A stretch of 64,000 bases of DNA, taken from the NCBI RefSeq assembly GCF_035222485.1, contig NC_085921.1, forward strand, positions 1,612,001 through 1,676,000, given 5' to 3'. Shown piece after piece: positions 34,355 to 44,891 of this stretch. The stretch comes from Podospora pseudoanserina (Eukaryota; Ascomycota; Sordariomycetes; Sordariales; Podosporaceae). Positions within the stretch are counted from its first letter, which is position 1. Every line of letters starts with the position of its first letter. The notes under the pieces are model-generated. The model did no database searches. It saw only the letters and a program-made list of their open reading frames with translations, and had not been told where the DNA came from. The position numbers and the translations under genes are program-made.

Positions 34355-35728
34355 TGGGATGGTCTTTGGGGGTGAGAGGATATTAGGAGTGAGAGGATAT
34401 TAGGAGTGAGAGGCTATCGGGAGTGAGAGGCTAGTGGGAATGGGCTTGGAACAGTGGCAGCTGATCTTTGTCATTTCATACAACTCTCTCATAAACCATT
34501 CAGACATATGTCCCACGAACACAGATGGAAGGTCATTTGGTCTGGTCTTGACGCTGGCTGATACTACGACGGCACGGAAGGGTGGTAGCTACCAGAGATG
34601 TGATAGCTCCGGGAGCGGCAGTGAAATCTGGGGTATGAGCACCTCTTGAAACAAGGGCATTATAATTTTTGAGGGGAAAAACAAAACAAGTGAAATCACA
34701 ACAACTCTCATTAGCTTGAAATATTTCCGGTGTCTCTGTCTATGAGTTGATGTCTAGGTTTGAGAGCTTGATATGTGAACGTTGGTGAGGTAAACCCCCT
34801 GATTTCGAGATTCACACAGTACTATATTCCAAGATAAGTAAACAATTCCCTTATCCGTCGAAAATAAATATCCATCTTCAACAAGAACGGTCGCAGAGCT
34901 CTCGTGAAGAACAGGATAATAAAGAAAGTCGAGAAAAGCAGGCACGCTGCAGCACGGAAGGTGGCTTGGCGTGGAGGGGTTGCCCTCTCTGGTGGGGCAC
35001 GGGCACTCAAAAAGTGGCAGAGGAGGAGCAAAAGGCCAGAGGGGCAGGAGCAGCAGGGCACCGGCGGCGCAAACCTACCGCCCGTATGCAAACGGGCGAG
35101 CCACCAACTCGAAGCAGCAGCATCGCATTTTGAAACGAAGAAACTTGGGAGGAGAACACTCACCGACACCCGGGCAGCATACAGTGTGCTGCTGACCAAC
35201 AATAATAGCCCACACCTCAACCCGAGGTATGTCAGTCAAAACTCCATATCAGATCGAGCTTGAAGATCCCACAGGCCTGGTAGAGGCCGGGAGGCGGCAT
35301 ACGCCTCGTTTCGATTCTTTCTTTAGATAGCTCTAGTGCCACTTCCTCAGTGTCTTATCCGCACATGGAAACTTTGCGAAGAGCAATGCGGAGGCTAACA
35401 ATAACGAGCTTCACACCCCACTAGCCCGGCATCAAAAAGAATAACCACAATAATAACACACACTACTTACTCTACACCTCTGCTCTCTCTTCTTCTCTCT
35501 ACTACTATTCCTCCACCGTACTTTCAACCCCCCCAATTCAACCCCCGCCCTCGCGATACACACGGTCGTCGCTTTTTTCAACCAGCGCATCGTCACCACT
35601 GACCACAGCAACCCATACCCCGCAGCCCAGGCGCAACACCAGCGATCTTACCTCCATCCTCATCATAAACACCACCACCACCATTGCCCCCCAGAAAAAT
35701 ACTCAGCAGGACAGAGTCGCCGCCCGCC
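34355..35728. other. Intergenic region, PAC4 to KAP104
   Basis: Begins with a 17-bp minisatellite. The last 300 bp before KAP104 is C-rich and A-rich leader-like sequence. No gene seen. Confidence 0.5.
34372..34439. repeat. 17-bp minisatellite, four units
   Basis: Two identical units of GTGAGAGGATATTAGGA, then two variant units (GTGAGAGGCTATCGGGA and GTGAGAGGCTAGTGGGA). It starts 18 bp after the PAC4 stop codon, in its 3' UTR. Confidence 0.9.
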
Positions 35729-38687
35729 ATGAGCTGGCAACCAAACCAGGAGTCCCTCGGGACACTCGCGACATGTCTCCGGGACTCGCTGAGCGGTTTC
35801 AACAAGACCGCCCAGAAGCAGGCCGAAATTGTGAGTTGCGATGGTCGCTGAGGAAAAAAAAAAAAAAATATTGCTGGCGCGCCCAACTGACTGGAGATTG
35901 CCGGCGCAGATGCTCACGCAAGCGAAAGCGAGTCCCGATATCAACAACTACCTGGCATTCATCTTTTCGAGTGCCACTCCAGCGCCGGGCACACCGGTGC
36001 AGCAGCCCACCGAATGGCATGTGGTCCGATCTGCTGCCGCCATCATGCTCAAGAACAACATCAAGAGCAACCTCAAGGGAATCCCCGAAAGCAGTCTCCA
36101 GTTGATTAAACTGGCCATTCCTCTCGGTATCCAGGACACCAACTCTCAGATCCGCAGCTTTGCTGGCAACCTTGCGACCGAAATCGTCCGTTGTGGAGGA
36201 CTTTACAGCTGGCCTGAGCTCCTCGAGGTTCTGCTCAAGATGATTGGCAACGAAGGAAACCAGTACTCGAACGAGGCCCAAGAAGGTGCCATGGCCGCCA
36301 TGGCCAAGATCTGCGAAGACAACACCAAGGTTTTGGAACGGGAGCAAAATGGCCAGCGGCCGCTCAACATCCTTCTCCCCAAATTCATCGAGGCTACCAA
36401 GAGCCCCCTGCCAAAAGTCCGCGCTCTGGCCCTCAAGGCCATCAACGAATTCACCCCAAGGAAAAGCCAGGCCATGCTCAACGTTATCGATACCCTTCTC
36501 CAGCATTTGTTTTATCTCTCCGAAGACAAGTACCCCGATGTGAGGCGAGAGGTGTGCCGCGCCTTTGTCCGGCTGGTTGAGACCCGGCCCGACAAGCTGC
36601 TGCCTCATATCGGAGGTTTGGTCGACTACATCCTTACCCAGCAAAAGAGCGACGACGAGGAGCTCGCCACAGAGGCGGCTGAGTTTTGGTTGGCTGTGGG
36701 CGAGCACGACAATCTCTGGCAGGCCCTTGATCCCTACCTCGGCAAGATCATCCCCGTGCTTCTGGAATGCATGGTGTACAGTCCCGAGGATATTGCTCTC
36801 TTGGGAGGCGCGTCCGACGACGAAGACGAGGAGGATCGAGAAGAGGATATCAAGCCAAAGTTTGCCAAGAAGAACTTGAAGCGCGGCGCTGCTGGTGCTG
36901 AGGAGGGTGAAAGCCAGGAGGACAACGGCTACGAGAAGATGGCCGAGGAGGGTCTGGAGGAGGGCGAGATCGACGACGAAGATGAGGACGACGACGGCGA
37001 TGAGAACCCTGATGAGAAGTGGACCCTCCGCAAGTGCTCTGCGGCAGCGCTCGACGTTTTTGCTGGCGATTTCGGCGGCAAAGTCTTCCACTCGATTCTC
37101 CCCTATCTGCAAACGAACCTGAAGCACGAGGACTGGCCACGCCGCGAAGCTGCCGTGCTTGCCCTCGGCGCCGTTGCCGATGGCTGCATGGGTGTTGTTG
37201 TGCCCCATCTGCCGGAGCTTGTCCCCTACCTCATCAGCCTCCTTGAGGACCCGGAGCCGGTGGTCCGTATCATCACATGCTGGACCCTGAGCCGGTATTC
37301 ATCATGGGCTGCGAGCCTCACAGACGGGGCCCAGAAACAAAGTTACTTTGAGCCCCTCATGGAGGGCATCCTTCGCAGGATGTTGGACAAGAACAAGAAG
37401 GTGCAAGAAGCGGGTGCCTCGGCCATGGCCACCCTTGAGGAAAAGGCCGGTAAACAGTTGGAACCGTACTGCGGGCCGATCATCCAGCAGTTTGTTCTAT
37501 GCTTCAGCAAATACAAAGACAAGAACAGATGGGTTCTCTATGACTGCGTCCAGACGCTGGCCGAGCATATTGGACCGGTTCTGGCTCGCCCCGAGCTTGC
37601 TGGCCAGCTCATGCCCACCATTATCGACAGATGGCAAAGAGTACCAGATCAGTCGCGAGAAATGTTCCCCTTGCTAGAGTGCCTATCCTACATCGCCATG
37701 GCGCTCGGGGATGCCTTTACTCCCTATGCCGAGCCGATCTTCAACAGATGTGTCAACATCATTCACCAAAACCTCGAGCAGTCCATGCATGCCAAAACAA
37801 ATGCCAACTTTGATCAGCCTGACAAGGACTTTTTGGTCACCAGTCTTGATCTTTTGAGCGCTATCATCCAGGCCCTGGACAACGCCAAGGCGGCAGAGCT
37901 TGTTACAAGAAGCCAACCGGCCTTCTTTGAGCTCTTGAGCTTCTGCATGGAGGATCCTTCCGACGAGGTGCAGCAGTCGGCCTACGCCCTGGTTGGTGAC
38001 TGCTCAAAGTATGTCCCCGAACAGTTGAGGCCGTTCATCCACAAGATCTTCACCATTCTGGTCAAGAAGCTCGACCTGGACGACATCTTGGACGAGGAGA
38101 TTGACAGCAGCTTTAGCGTTGTTAACAACGCCTGCTGGAGCGCCGGCGAGGTGGCGATGCAGTTCAAGGAGGAGATGGCGCCGTTCGTACCAGAGCTGCT
38201 GCGGAGGTTCGTCGAGATCATTTCCAATCCTGGTGTGCCTGGCGGCGTGGTCGAGAACGCCGCGATCGCGTTGGGCAGACTGGGTCTCTTCCATGCCGCC
38301 ATCATCGCGCCTCACCTTCCCAAGTTTGCGCACGAGTTCCTCACCGTCATGGACGAGGTCGACACATCGGAGGAGAAGGCGACTGCTTTTAGGGGATTCT
38401 GCAACGTCGTCGCTCAGAACCCGCAGTCGATTGAGAATGTGCTGCTGGCCTTCTTTTCGTCGATTGCGAGGTACCAGGACTTGAAGCTGCGCAACCCCAT
38501 CAAGCAGGAGTTGCATGAGGCTTTCTTGAGTGTAAGTTTTCTTCCTTGCATTGGTTGTTGTGGTAGATGCTAATAAACACGACAGGTCCTCAAGATCTAC
38601 CAGCAATTGATTCCGGGGTTTGTCGACTTCCTCAACAAGCTCCCGCCACAAGACCAGCAAGCACTCAAGACGACATATGGTCTCTAG
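35729..38687 (+). CDS. KAP104: Transportin, importin beta-2 (Kap104)
   Basis: Exons 35729-35830, 35910-38531 and 38586-38687; both introns have GTGAGT or GTAAGT donors and keep phase 0; 941 residues, the usual size. The protein is a solenoid of HEAT repeats. MSWQPNQESLGTLATCLRDS and the following NNYLAFIF segment form the N-terminal importin-beta (Ran-binding) region. An acidic loop follows GGASDDEDEEDREEDIKPKF and extends through a second acidic run before PDEKWTLRKCSAAALD; this is the H8 loop by which RanGTP releases cargo. Transportin carries RNA-binding proteins with PY-type signals into the nucleus. A 469-codon antisense frame inside it is a codon-bias shadow. Confidence 0.95.
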
Positions 38688-40305
38688 GATCAAGGTTATT
38701 GCCGTGGCAGAGTCTGAGCGCTGGCTGCATTGTGGGCTTGGATTCACCAATAGACGGTGAATGTCATCGGGGTTCACGAAGGGTAGATTCTCACCATCAT
38801 TGCTACTGCTGTTGCTACTGCTCTGATCGTGTATTCTTTCATGACGAGAGAGAGAGGGGTGGGGATTTAATAGAAACACAATGTGTCCCTGGCAGCAGCT
38901 CATAGGTACCCCCATTCTTGTTTCCTGAATCATCAACCCAACAACACATGGCACGTTTCACGAATGAAAATCATGCCCCCCATCCCCTTAGCGGAAGAAA
39001 CATCATTACATAAGTAGATAGTCCGGTTTTTACTCTTTTCTTTCTTTCTTTCTTCCTTTCTTTTTATTTTTTTCCAGCTTTGCGGACTTTTCAAAAGGAA
39101 AGAAGAAAAAGAAAGTGTATACCATACCCTTGCGCTCTTTTTTTGATGGTGGGTAATGTGGAGTGGTTGATGGTTTTGGTAGTAGGTAGGTTTCTTTGAG
39201 ATTGTTGATATCTTGGTGGATTTGTTGCGTGTCTTTCTTAGGTAAATGGTGTGTGACTTTTGTGATTGTTTTTTTTTTTTTTTTGCTTGTGAGCTGGAGT
39301 GGGGAGATGATGATGAGTTGGTTACACAGTGAGGGAGTTGAGTTGTGTTCAGCGGAGGCCGAATCGGGGTTTGTTTATTTCTACCAAGTGGAGAGCAGGT
39401 GAGGGAACGATGAAAGAGTGGAAGCACTTGTGAAAGTAGCGAAGAGGGTTGGGAGTGTCATTACCGAGAGGGTGTGGACTTTTGAAGGTGGAATAGGAGA
39501 GGAGGGAGGACACTACAAGAGGGAGTTGGGCTTGTGTGGAAATAGGCCTCATGAAAGGATGGGCAGAGGAGGTGGATAAAACATTGAAGGAAAGGTAATC
39601 AAAAGAGGAGGAAAATCGACAAGGCAAAAGCATTTGTCATGGGTGGTGGACCTGATTGGAAGGGTCAAAAAATGGTAGATGGTATTTTTCTTTCCTCGAG
39701 TCTTTAGATAGGAAACAACTTAGCATAGCACGACAACAGTAGATAGGTATATAGCGTTAGGTAGATAAAAACTTTTCTCGGTGTTGTGTAAATAGTACAT
39801 GTAGTTCATCTACTCCAGATAATGTCCCTTTTCCTTTTGCGCTACTTTCCATTTAGGAATCCAACCCCTTTCTTGTTGCACATACCTGAGTAAATAACCA
39901 CCTACCCATTCTTCTTGCCCTGGAGCTAGGACACCTTATCCACAGAGGCCTCCGAGTGATGTTGGTACCAGAACACGCCTTGAAAAGGTACTCGGTGTCC
40001 TACCGACCTCTGGCAGATAATGACTTTGGAGGTGTCTCTACAAGTTCCACAAACCATCTACCAACTTTGTTCTGAGGATGGTCAGCCGACATGCCGTCCA
40101 ACGGTCTGCTTATTACCAAGGGAAGCACGACAATCGCATATCAAGTGGTGCAACAATATACAATAGAGAACTACAATTTCCTACATTCCTTTCCCCTTAG
40201 TATTCCCCTTACCTGAAAACAAAACCAAGTATTATACAAAGGTCAACAGTACCCCATCAAACAAATTCTATCATCCGGCATCCAGCATCCCTCGAGTCCA
40301 TCACC
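38688..40305. other. Intergenic region, KAP104 to decayed oxidase
   Basis: No gene. Holds T/C-rich tracts around 39040-39080, TAGGTAGATA-type low-complexity sequence near 39740 and A/T-rich stretches. Confidence 0.5.
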
Positions 40306-41453
40306 TCAAACCCTGCCGTTGCTTATCCCGCTTCCCAGAACCTCATCGTTCGCCTCATCCCCCGCCTTCCACGTATGCAACAACATCTTCTCGACAATCT
40401 TCACACAAGTCCAGGCGCAGCCAACGGTGAGAGTCCAGGCCAAATCCTCATGGATATAGTTGTGAACGACTCGGCTACTGTGCGGGTGTCGGCTTCGACG
40501 CCTGCATCGAGGTGGTAGAACGGGCGTCGGGACAAACTTTGTGGCTCTCCTCCACTTCTACCTCAGGGGAGTCAAGTATGAGGCTGAAACACCGGTTTTC
40601 ACGCCGAAAGATGGATTCTATGATGGCGGTTCCGCTGTCTTGAGGAAACACAGATCCCCGAGCAGGAAATACCTACTGGTCACCGGTGGGTGTTCGTGCT
40701 CCGAGACCACTAGCATTGACGATGTCAGCTTGGAACTCACGCATGAGTTTTTCTTCCTGTAGATGAAGAATCTCCCTTGATCTCACGGGTCGCGGAGATT
40801 GCTTCCTTGAACCTGACGGTCTTCATCAAGAATTCCATAGCGGTATGAGTGTCTATAGCCCCCGCCTCGTGTCTGTAGCCCCATTTCAGCCTAACTGAGC
40901 CAAGATAGTTTGTTGCACTCAGGGCGTCCTCCCATTCTCGAAACTCGAATGTATCCCAGTATTCAAGTGGAAGGCTTCGATAACCAGCCTTAAACTTCCC
41001 GCGGAAGTCTCCATACCCGGTGTCCAGGCGCGCAATAGCTTGCGACTTTCTGTGGTGTTCGCGCGCATTCTCCTGAGTTTGGCTGTCAGCCCCCTGCCTG
41101 TTATCCTTATGACTGTAATGGGAAGATTGATACAGTGCGATCATTCTGGCTCCGAACTCTTCCAGCTGACTTTTCTTGGCTAAGTGCTCATAGAACAGAA
41201 AGCTGTGCATCGCCCACAACCGAACCTGCGCGGGCTCGGGAAATGCAACCGCAGGAGCCCAGTTCTCTGACAAGCGACGACCACTTGGGGAGTACTCCCA
41301 CAGAGCTCCAGCAGTCTTAGAACACATAGAACCATCCTTGTTTGTATCCTCCCCGTACCATTCTTTGGCAGCAACCGAGACACGATAACCCCTATCCAGA
41401 AGAATCCAGACTGTCATCAATCCACTGACCCCACCTCCGATGATGAGGACCAT
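40306..41453 (-). pseudogene. Decayed D-amino-acid-oxidase-type FAD enzyme gene
   Basis: The first 238 codons are open and clearly a DAO-family flavoenzyme. MVLIIGGGVSGLMTVWILLD is the FAD-binding beta-alpha-beta start, and SKTAGALWEYSPSGRR and TREIKGD are family segments. The frame then breaks in an A5 run (plus-strand T5 at 40748-40752). The next frame reads LMREFQADIVNASGLGART and then hits TAG where a CAG (Gln) would continue into VFPARGSVF. The region that should follow is shortened, though SPEVEV and ATKFVP survive in different frames. The C-terminus (VVHNYIHEDLAWTLTVGCAW, then TCVKIVEKML) is readable up to TGA at 40306. At least three frame breaks plus an internal deletion make this a pseudogene of a full-length enzyme. 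Confidence 0.75.
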
Positions 41454-42075
41454 CTTGTTGTTGTTGTTGTTGTTTTCAGTGAACTCTTGAGCGAGTCGAT
41501 TGGTAGCACCAATGATAGAATCTGCATAATCTATGAGTTTCATCCCTCTGGTACAAACATCCTCGGCATTTCTTGAGCATACTTTGCTTCCGTCGGTTTG
41601 AAGCCTCAAGCAAGCATCACAAGCCCCTTGGGTGGCACGCGTAATCCTGTGGGCGAAACTAGCGGCGATGCCCAGCAGCTCCGCGTACTCCCGAAACTTG
41701 CAGAAACTGTAGGAGCCATAGTCATTGTAGTCTTATAGTCTCCAAATATAACATCATTGGCCCTGGCGACGATCGACTTGGAAATGTTGGTGGCGGAGTG
41801 GTGATAGTAGGTGGCGGGCTTGATCAGACGGTCAGTGCTGGCTCCTGGAAATCATTCGGCTTGGACAGGAGTGTTTCTTGTTCAAACTCTTTGATGAATG
41901 TGTTGAGATAATCCATAGCCATACAAGCCTTACTGTAGACGGTCTGGGTGTCCTGCCACAATTCATGGGAATCACGGTCTTCTCTGGCGAGCTCGGCATA
42001 CGAAGTCGAGCCTGTGGAGAGCGAGAGGACACCTGTCCCGTCCTTAGATGGGAGTGGGACTTGGATGATCGGCAT
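41454..42075 (-). pseudogene. Broken open frame upstream of the oxidase remnant
   Basis: An ATG at 42075 starts MPIIQVPLPSKDGTGVLSLS and runs 83 codons. Coding-like text then continues in two other frames (KPATYYHHSATNISKSIVAR, later YSFCKFREYAELLGIAASFA) and finally joins the oxidase frame through RGMKLIDYADSIIGATNRLA and an Asn run coded by AAC repeats. No intron with acceptable GT-AG signals bridges the shifts. I do not recognise the family. It may be an N-terminal extension of the oxidase or a separate decayed gene. Confidence 0.5.
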
Positions 42076-43345
42076 GGTTGCTAGGTTGGACTAAGTGGAT
42101 GAAAGCCGTAGAGTGTAAATGTGGGGAAGGCGTGAGTTGTGATGTTGAACGGTGGGTGGTTGTCGAGTATGATTTTTCTGACCGATCCAGATGATCATCA
42201 GATACGACCAAAATAGAAATAAAGAGGTTGGTTCGAAGTTTGGGAGGAAGTCGTGAAAGTTTGTTTGAGGGAGAATTAATGAGGGTGGGTGGTGAGGTTG
42301 CAGGAGTGACTCGGCTCGACTCTTGCAAACCGTTAGTGATTTTGACGATGTGAGAGCCAGTCTTCGAGAGAAAAAAAAAAAAAAAGGTTCTCCAGGAATA
42401 ATCAGGCATCAGTGCGAAATTGTTGCTCAAGCCAATAGTATTGCGCAATTGCTCTAGGGCTTGTGGGCATGTTTGTTCCTTCCCGGGTTGGAAACCAGTT
42501 AGTCGCTCTTTCCCTGTGGGAGCAAAGGGCATGAAAACATGATCCGTCAAGTGGAACTGTGACCACACGGCTACCTGGACCGCTGCAGTGATACAGTTGA
42601 TCTCACAGTGAGAGATTACAGGTATCTTAAGATGGCTTTTCAGCTAAGGTCAGTGATGCGTATGGTGAAGGACATGAAAGCAGACATGCGTTAACAACAC
42701 CGCAGTAAGACTTCGAGCCCAGGGACTCACGCCATGGGTGCTTTCATATATCAACCAGAGCCCAAATTCAAGGCTATTCTTATTCACCGCAAGATTTGCG
42801 TACTCAGGGGCGGGCAAGCAAGTCAGTAAACAAAGGAATACGTACATAGCCCAATACTTGCCGATTCTGTTCAAGGTGCCATTAAGCGACTCGATAACCC
42901 AGTTCTTACCAATAAAAACGCATATACGGCAAGAAATATTTCCGGATGTATGATAAGAATAGGAGATCAATAAAGGAAGAGATTTCAATGTTCAAGACCT
43001 CATCAAGCTTCTCTACAACCCAACTCTTGACAACAGAACACACCTCCAGGGCAAGAACATCTACATAGCGAGCATTGTAGGTCAAGATTTCTGAGGAAGA
43101 GGTTCTCAACTGTACAGCTTAGAGCACTATCAAGCATCTCAATATCCCAGCACTTACATATACACGGCAGGACATAATCTCCAATGTATGCCGCATTGGA
43201 TGTTCAATGAGGAATATTTACATCTCAAGGGTCTATCCATCTTACGCTCCCAACTATCGAAAAAGAGGGGGTGGATGCTTTCGTTGAGTAAGCCCCACAT
43301 ATACCCAGCTTCTAACCCCTGTTTACAACAATCATCCAGTGAAGA
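42076..43345. other. AT-richer region between decayed oxidase and tRNA-iMet
   Basis: No intact gene. Short minus-strand frames share weak W-x-[VI]-E-x-L wording (WVIESL, WVVEKL, WDIEML), matching the approximate DNA repeats at 42871-43180. It may be a decayed repeat-protein gene. Confidence 0.4.
42871..43180. repeat. Degenerate tandem repeat, about 125-bp period, three copies
   Basis: Similar blocks start at 42884 (AAGCGACTCGATAACCCAG), 43005 (AAGCTTCTCTACAACCCAA) and 43133 (AAGCATCTCAATATCCCAG), 121 and 128 bp apart. Each is preceded by a TTCAAG- or CTATCAAG-like phrase. Identity is moderate, judged by eye. Confidence 0.45.
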
Positions 43346-43417
43346 AGCTGCGTGGCGCAGCGGAAGCGCGCCGGGCTCATAACCCGGAGGTCACTCGATC
43401 GAAACGAGTCGCAGCTA
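43346..43417 (+). tRNA. Initiator tRNA-Met (CAT)
   Basis: 72 nt without intron. The acceptor stem pairs AGCTGCG with CGCAGCT, then discriminator A. The D arm is GCGCAGCGGAAGCGC. The anticodon stem-loop GGGCTCATAACCC has the three G:C pairs diagnostic of initiators and anticodon CAT. The T loop reads ATCGAAA, not TTCGAAA, another eukaryotic initiator trait, and the terminal A1:T72 pair is also typical. It closely resembles the Neurospora crassa initiator as I recall it. T-runs follow at 43422 and 43433. Confidence 0.95.
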
Positions 43418-43421
43418 AATC

Positions 43422-43439
43422 TTTTGGTAATATTTTTTT
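43422..43439 (+). terminator. Pol III terminator of tRNA-iMet
   Basis: A T4 run at 43422-43425 followed by a T7 run at 43433-43439, directly after the tRNA. Confidence 0.65.
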
Positions 43440-44151
43440 CCATCCCTTATTTTTTTCACCCTGATCTCCTCCACGCAATCCGTCTCTCTCATTTGTGCTC
43501 ATTTTTTAAGCATCACGAAATTGCAAAGGAACTCATGTTTTGTCCAGAGTTTATTTCTTTATATTATTAATAATTAGAGATCCTCAGGCATCCGCCCCTT
43601 TCCGCTGTCAATGTCTACGCTATATCAACCATGCTAGTCATCATTCCGTGAAAGGGCAGAACAACAAAACATGATCAGCAACATGATAGCAAGGCAAGAT
43701 GGCCTCTCTCCACACCCAAGCTAACTACAACATTAATCAATACAGCTCATCGACCACACGCTATAATAGTGATCGCTGTACCCCACCCTTCCCAAATCCA
43801 CCACCCAATCCCTCAAGAGTATACGCCCGGTATTTTTCTTCCCTTTTGCTCCCCGCTGAAAAAGCCAAGCAGAGAAGCCAAATCAAAACAAAGAATCCAA
43901 CAAGACGCCATTCCAATGCAGATCCTGAACACCGCAAAACCAAAAAGGCCGTGTACAGAAATGTTCCCTTATGGTTCCCTCGCAAAAGGAAATACAAGAT
44001 TAATAGCCAGAGACCACACATACACACACACAAAGAGAGAGAGAGAGAGAGATTAAAACCTTCCCAAAACGATAAACAGAGTCCAAAAAAAAAGCCAAAA
44101 CAACAGATGCTATGCAGTTGGGTATCAGGATCCAAAACCAAAAATGCCGAA

Positions 44152-44452
44152 AAAGGAGTGTGTGCCTATGCCGATTATATGCAGGGTTCGTAAAAGGAGT
44201 GTCTAAGTTGGGTATCAAATCCGTTCGATCCGGTAAAAGTAAAGGAATGTCTATAGTTCGTTGTTGCTGGACCAGCCGGGACAAAGGAGCGTCGGTAAAT
44301 ATGTGTATCGTAAGGAGTGTCGTGCATGAAAAATGCAAGTATTAGGTAAGTGTCGTTGCAGTCGTAAAGGAGCGTCGTGTGCATTGAGAAAAATGCCGTG
44401 GGGTAAGCTGCGTTGTGAAGATCAAGGTTGTGATCGCCAAAGGAGTGTCGTG
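44152..44452. repeat. Seven interspersed copies of AAAGGAGYGTCG
   Basis: Copies begin at 44152, 44193, 44241, 44283, 44312, 44366 and 44439. The core is AAAGGAGYGTC, most often followed by GTG; the copy at 44241 reads AAAGGAATGTC. Longer shared context includes GAAAAATGC and TTGGGTATCA. It lies downstream of the Zn2Cys6 gene and may be in its 3' UTR, where the transcript would carry the complementary CGACRCTCCTTT. Confidence 0.65.
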
Positions 44453-44573
44453 TACATTTGCGTCTGTGTTGAAGCGTGGAAAAACAAGCGAGAGTGCGCT
44501 CCGGAAAAAAGAAAATGAGAAACGGAAAAGCGAAAGTGGGGATAAGGATGGGAGGTTGGGGGCAGATCATGGG

Positions 44574-44891
44574 CTACATCATCTTTCCCTTTCCCTTGAT
44601 GTCATCCTGAGGAGCCGTGAGGGCGGGGATCACGGTGTTGTCGAGACTTGGAAACCTGGAATGTGCTGACATCACTGGCGTGGCAAGCAGCGGCGTGAGG
44701 GGTGATTCTGGAAGCGGAGGGTATTGAGCGGGTCCGGGACTCAGATAGGGCGAGTGAGCAAAAGACGAAGACGGAGCTGACATCCATGGCTGCTGGTCCT
44801 CCTGTGGCGTGTGGTCTAATGTTGTGCTCGAGTAGGAAGGCCTGGTCGTCATCTTGTCAATCACCTTTGACTTGTGGATTTCCAGAGGCTC
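44574..44891 (-). other. 105-codon open extension after the Zn2Cys6 stop codon
   Basis: In frame with the transcription factor. After TAG (44894-44892) the frame reads EPLEIHKSKVIDKMTTRPSY and continues Ser/Pro-rich to KGKGKMM and a TAG at 44576-44574. Composition matches the C-terminal tail just before the stop. Treated as a possible extension, not as a confirmed CDS. Confidence 0.5.

Larger units (their letters stand above)
43418..44573. other. Region between tRNA-iMet and the Zn2Cys6 gene's 3' end
   Basis: No supported gene. The first part is A/T-rich with an (AG)n run near 44035-44053. The second part holds the interspersed AAAGGAGYGTCG repeats. Confidence 0.5.

Noticed and set aside
35799-37208. 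469-codon antisense frame inside KAP104
   Set aside because: It mirrors the codon bias of KAP104, carries no independent motif and overlaps a confident gene completely.
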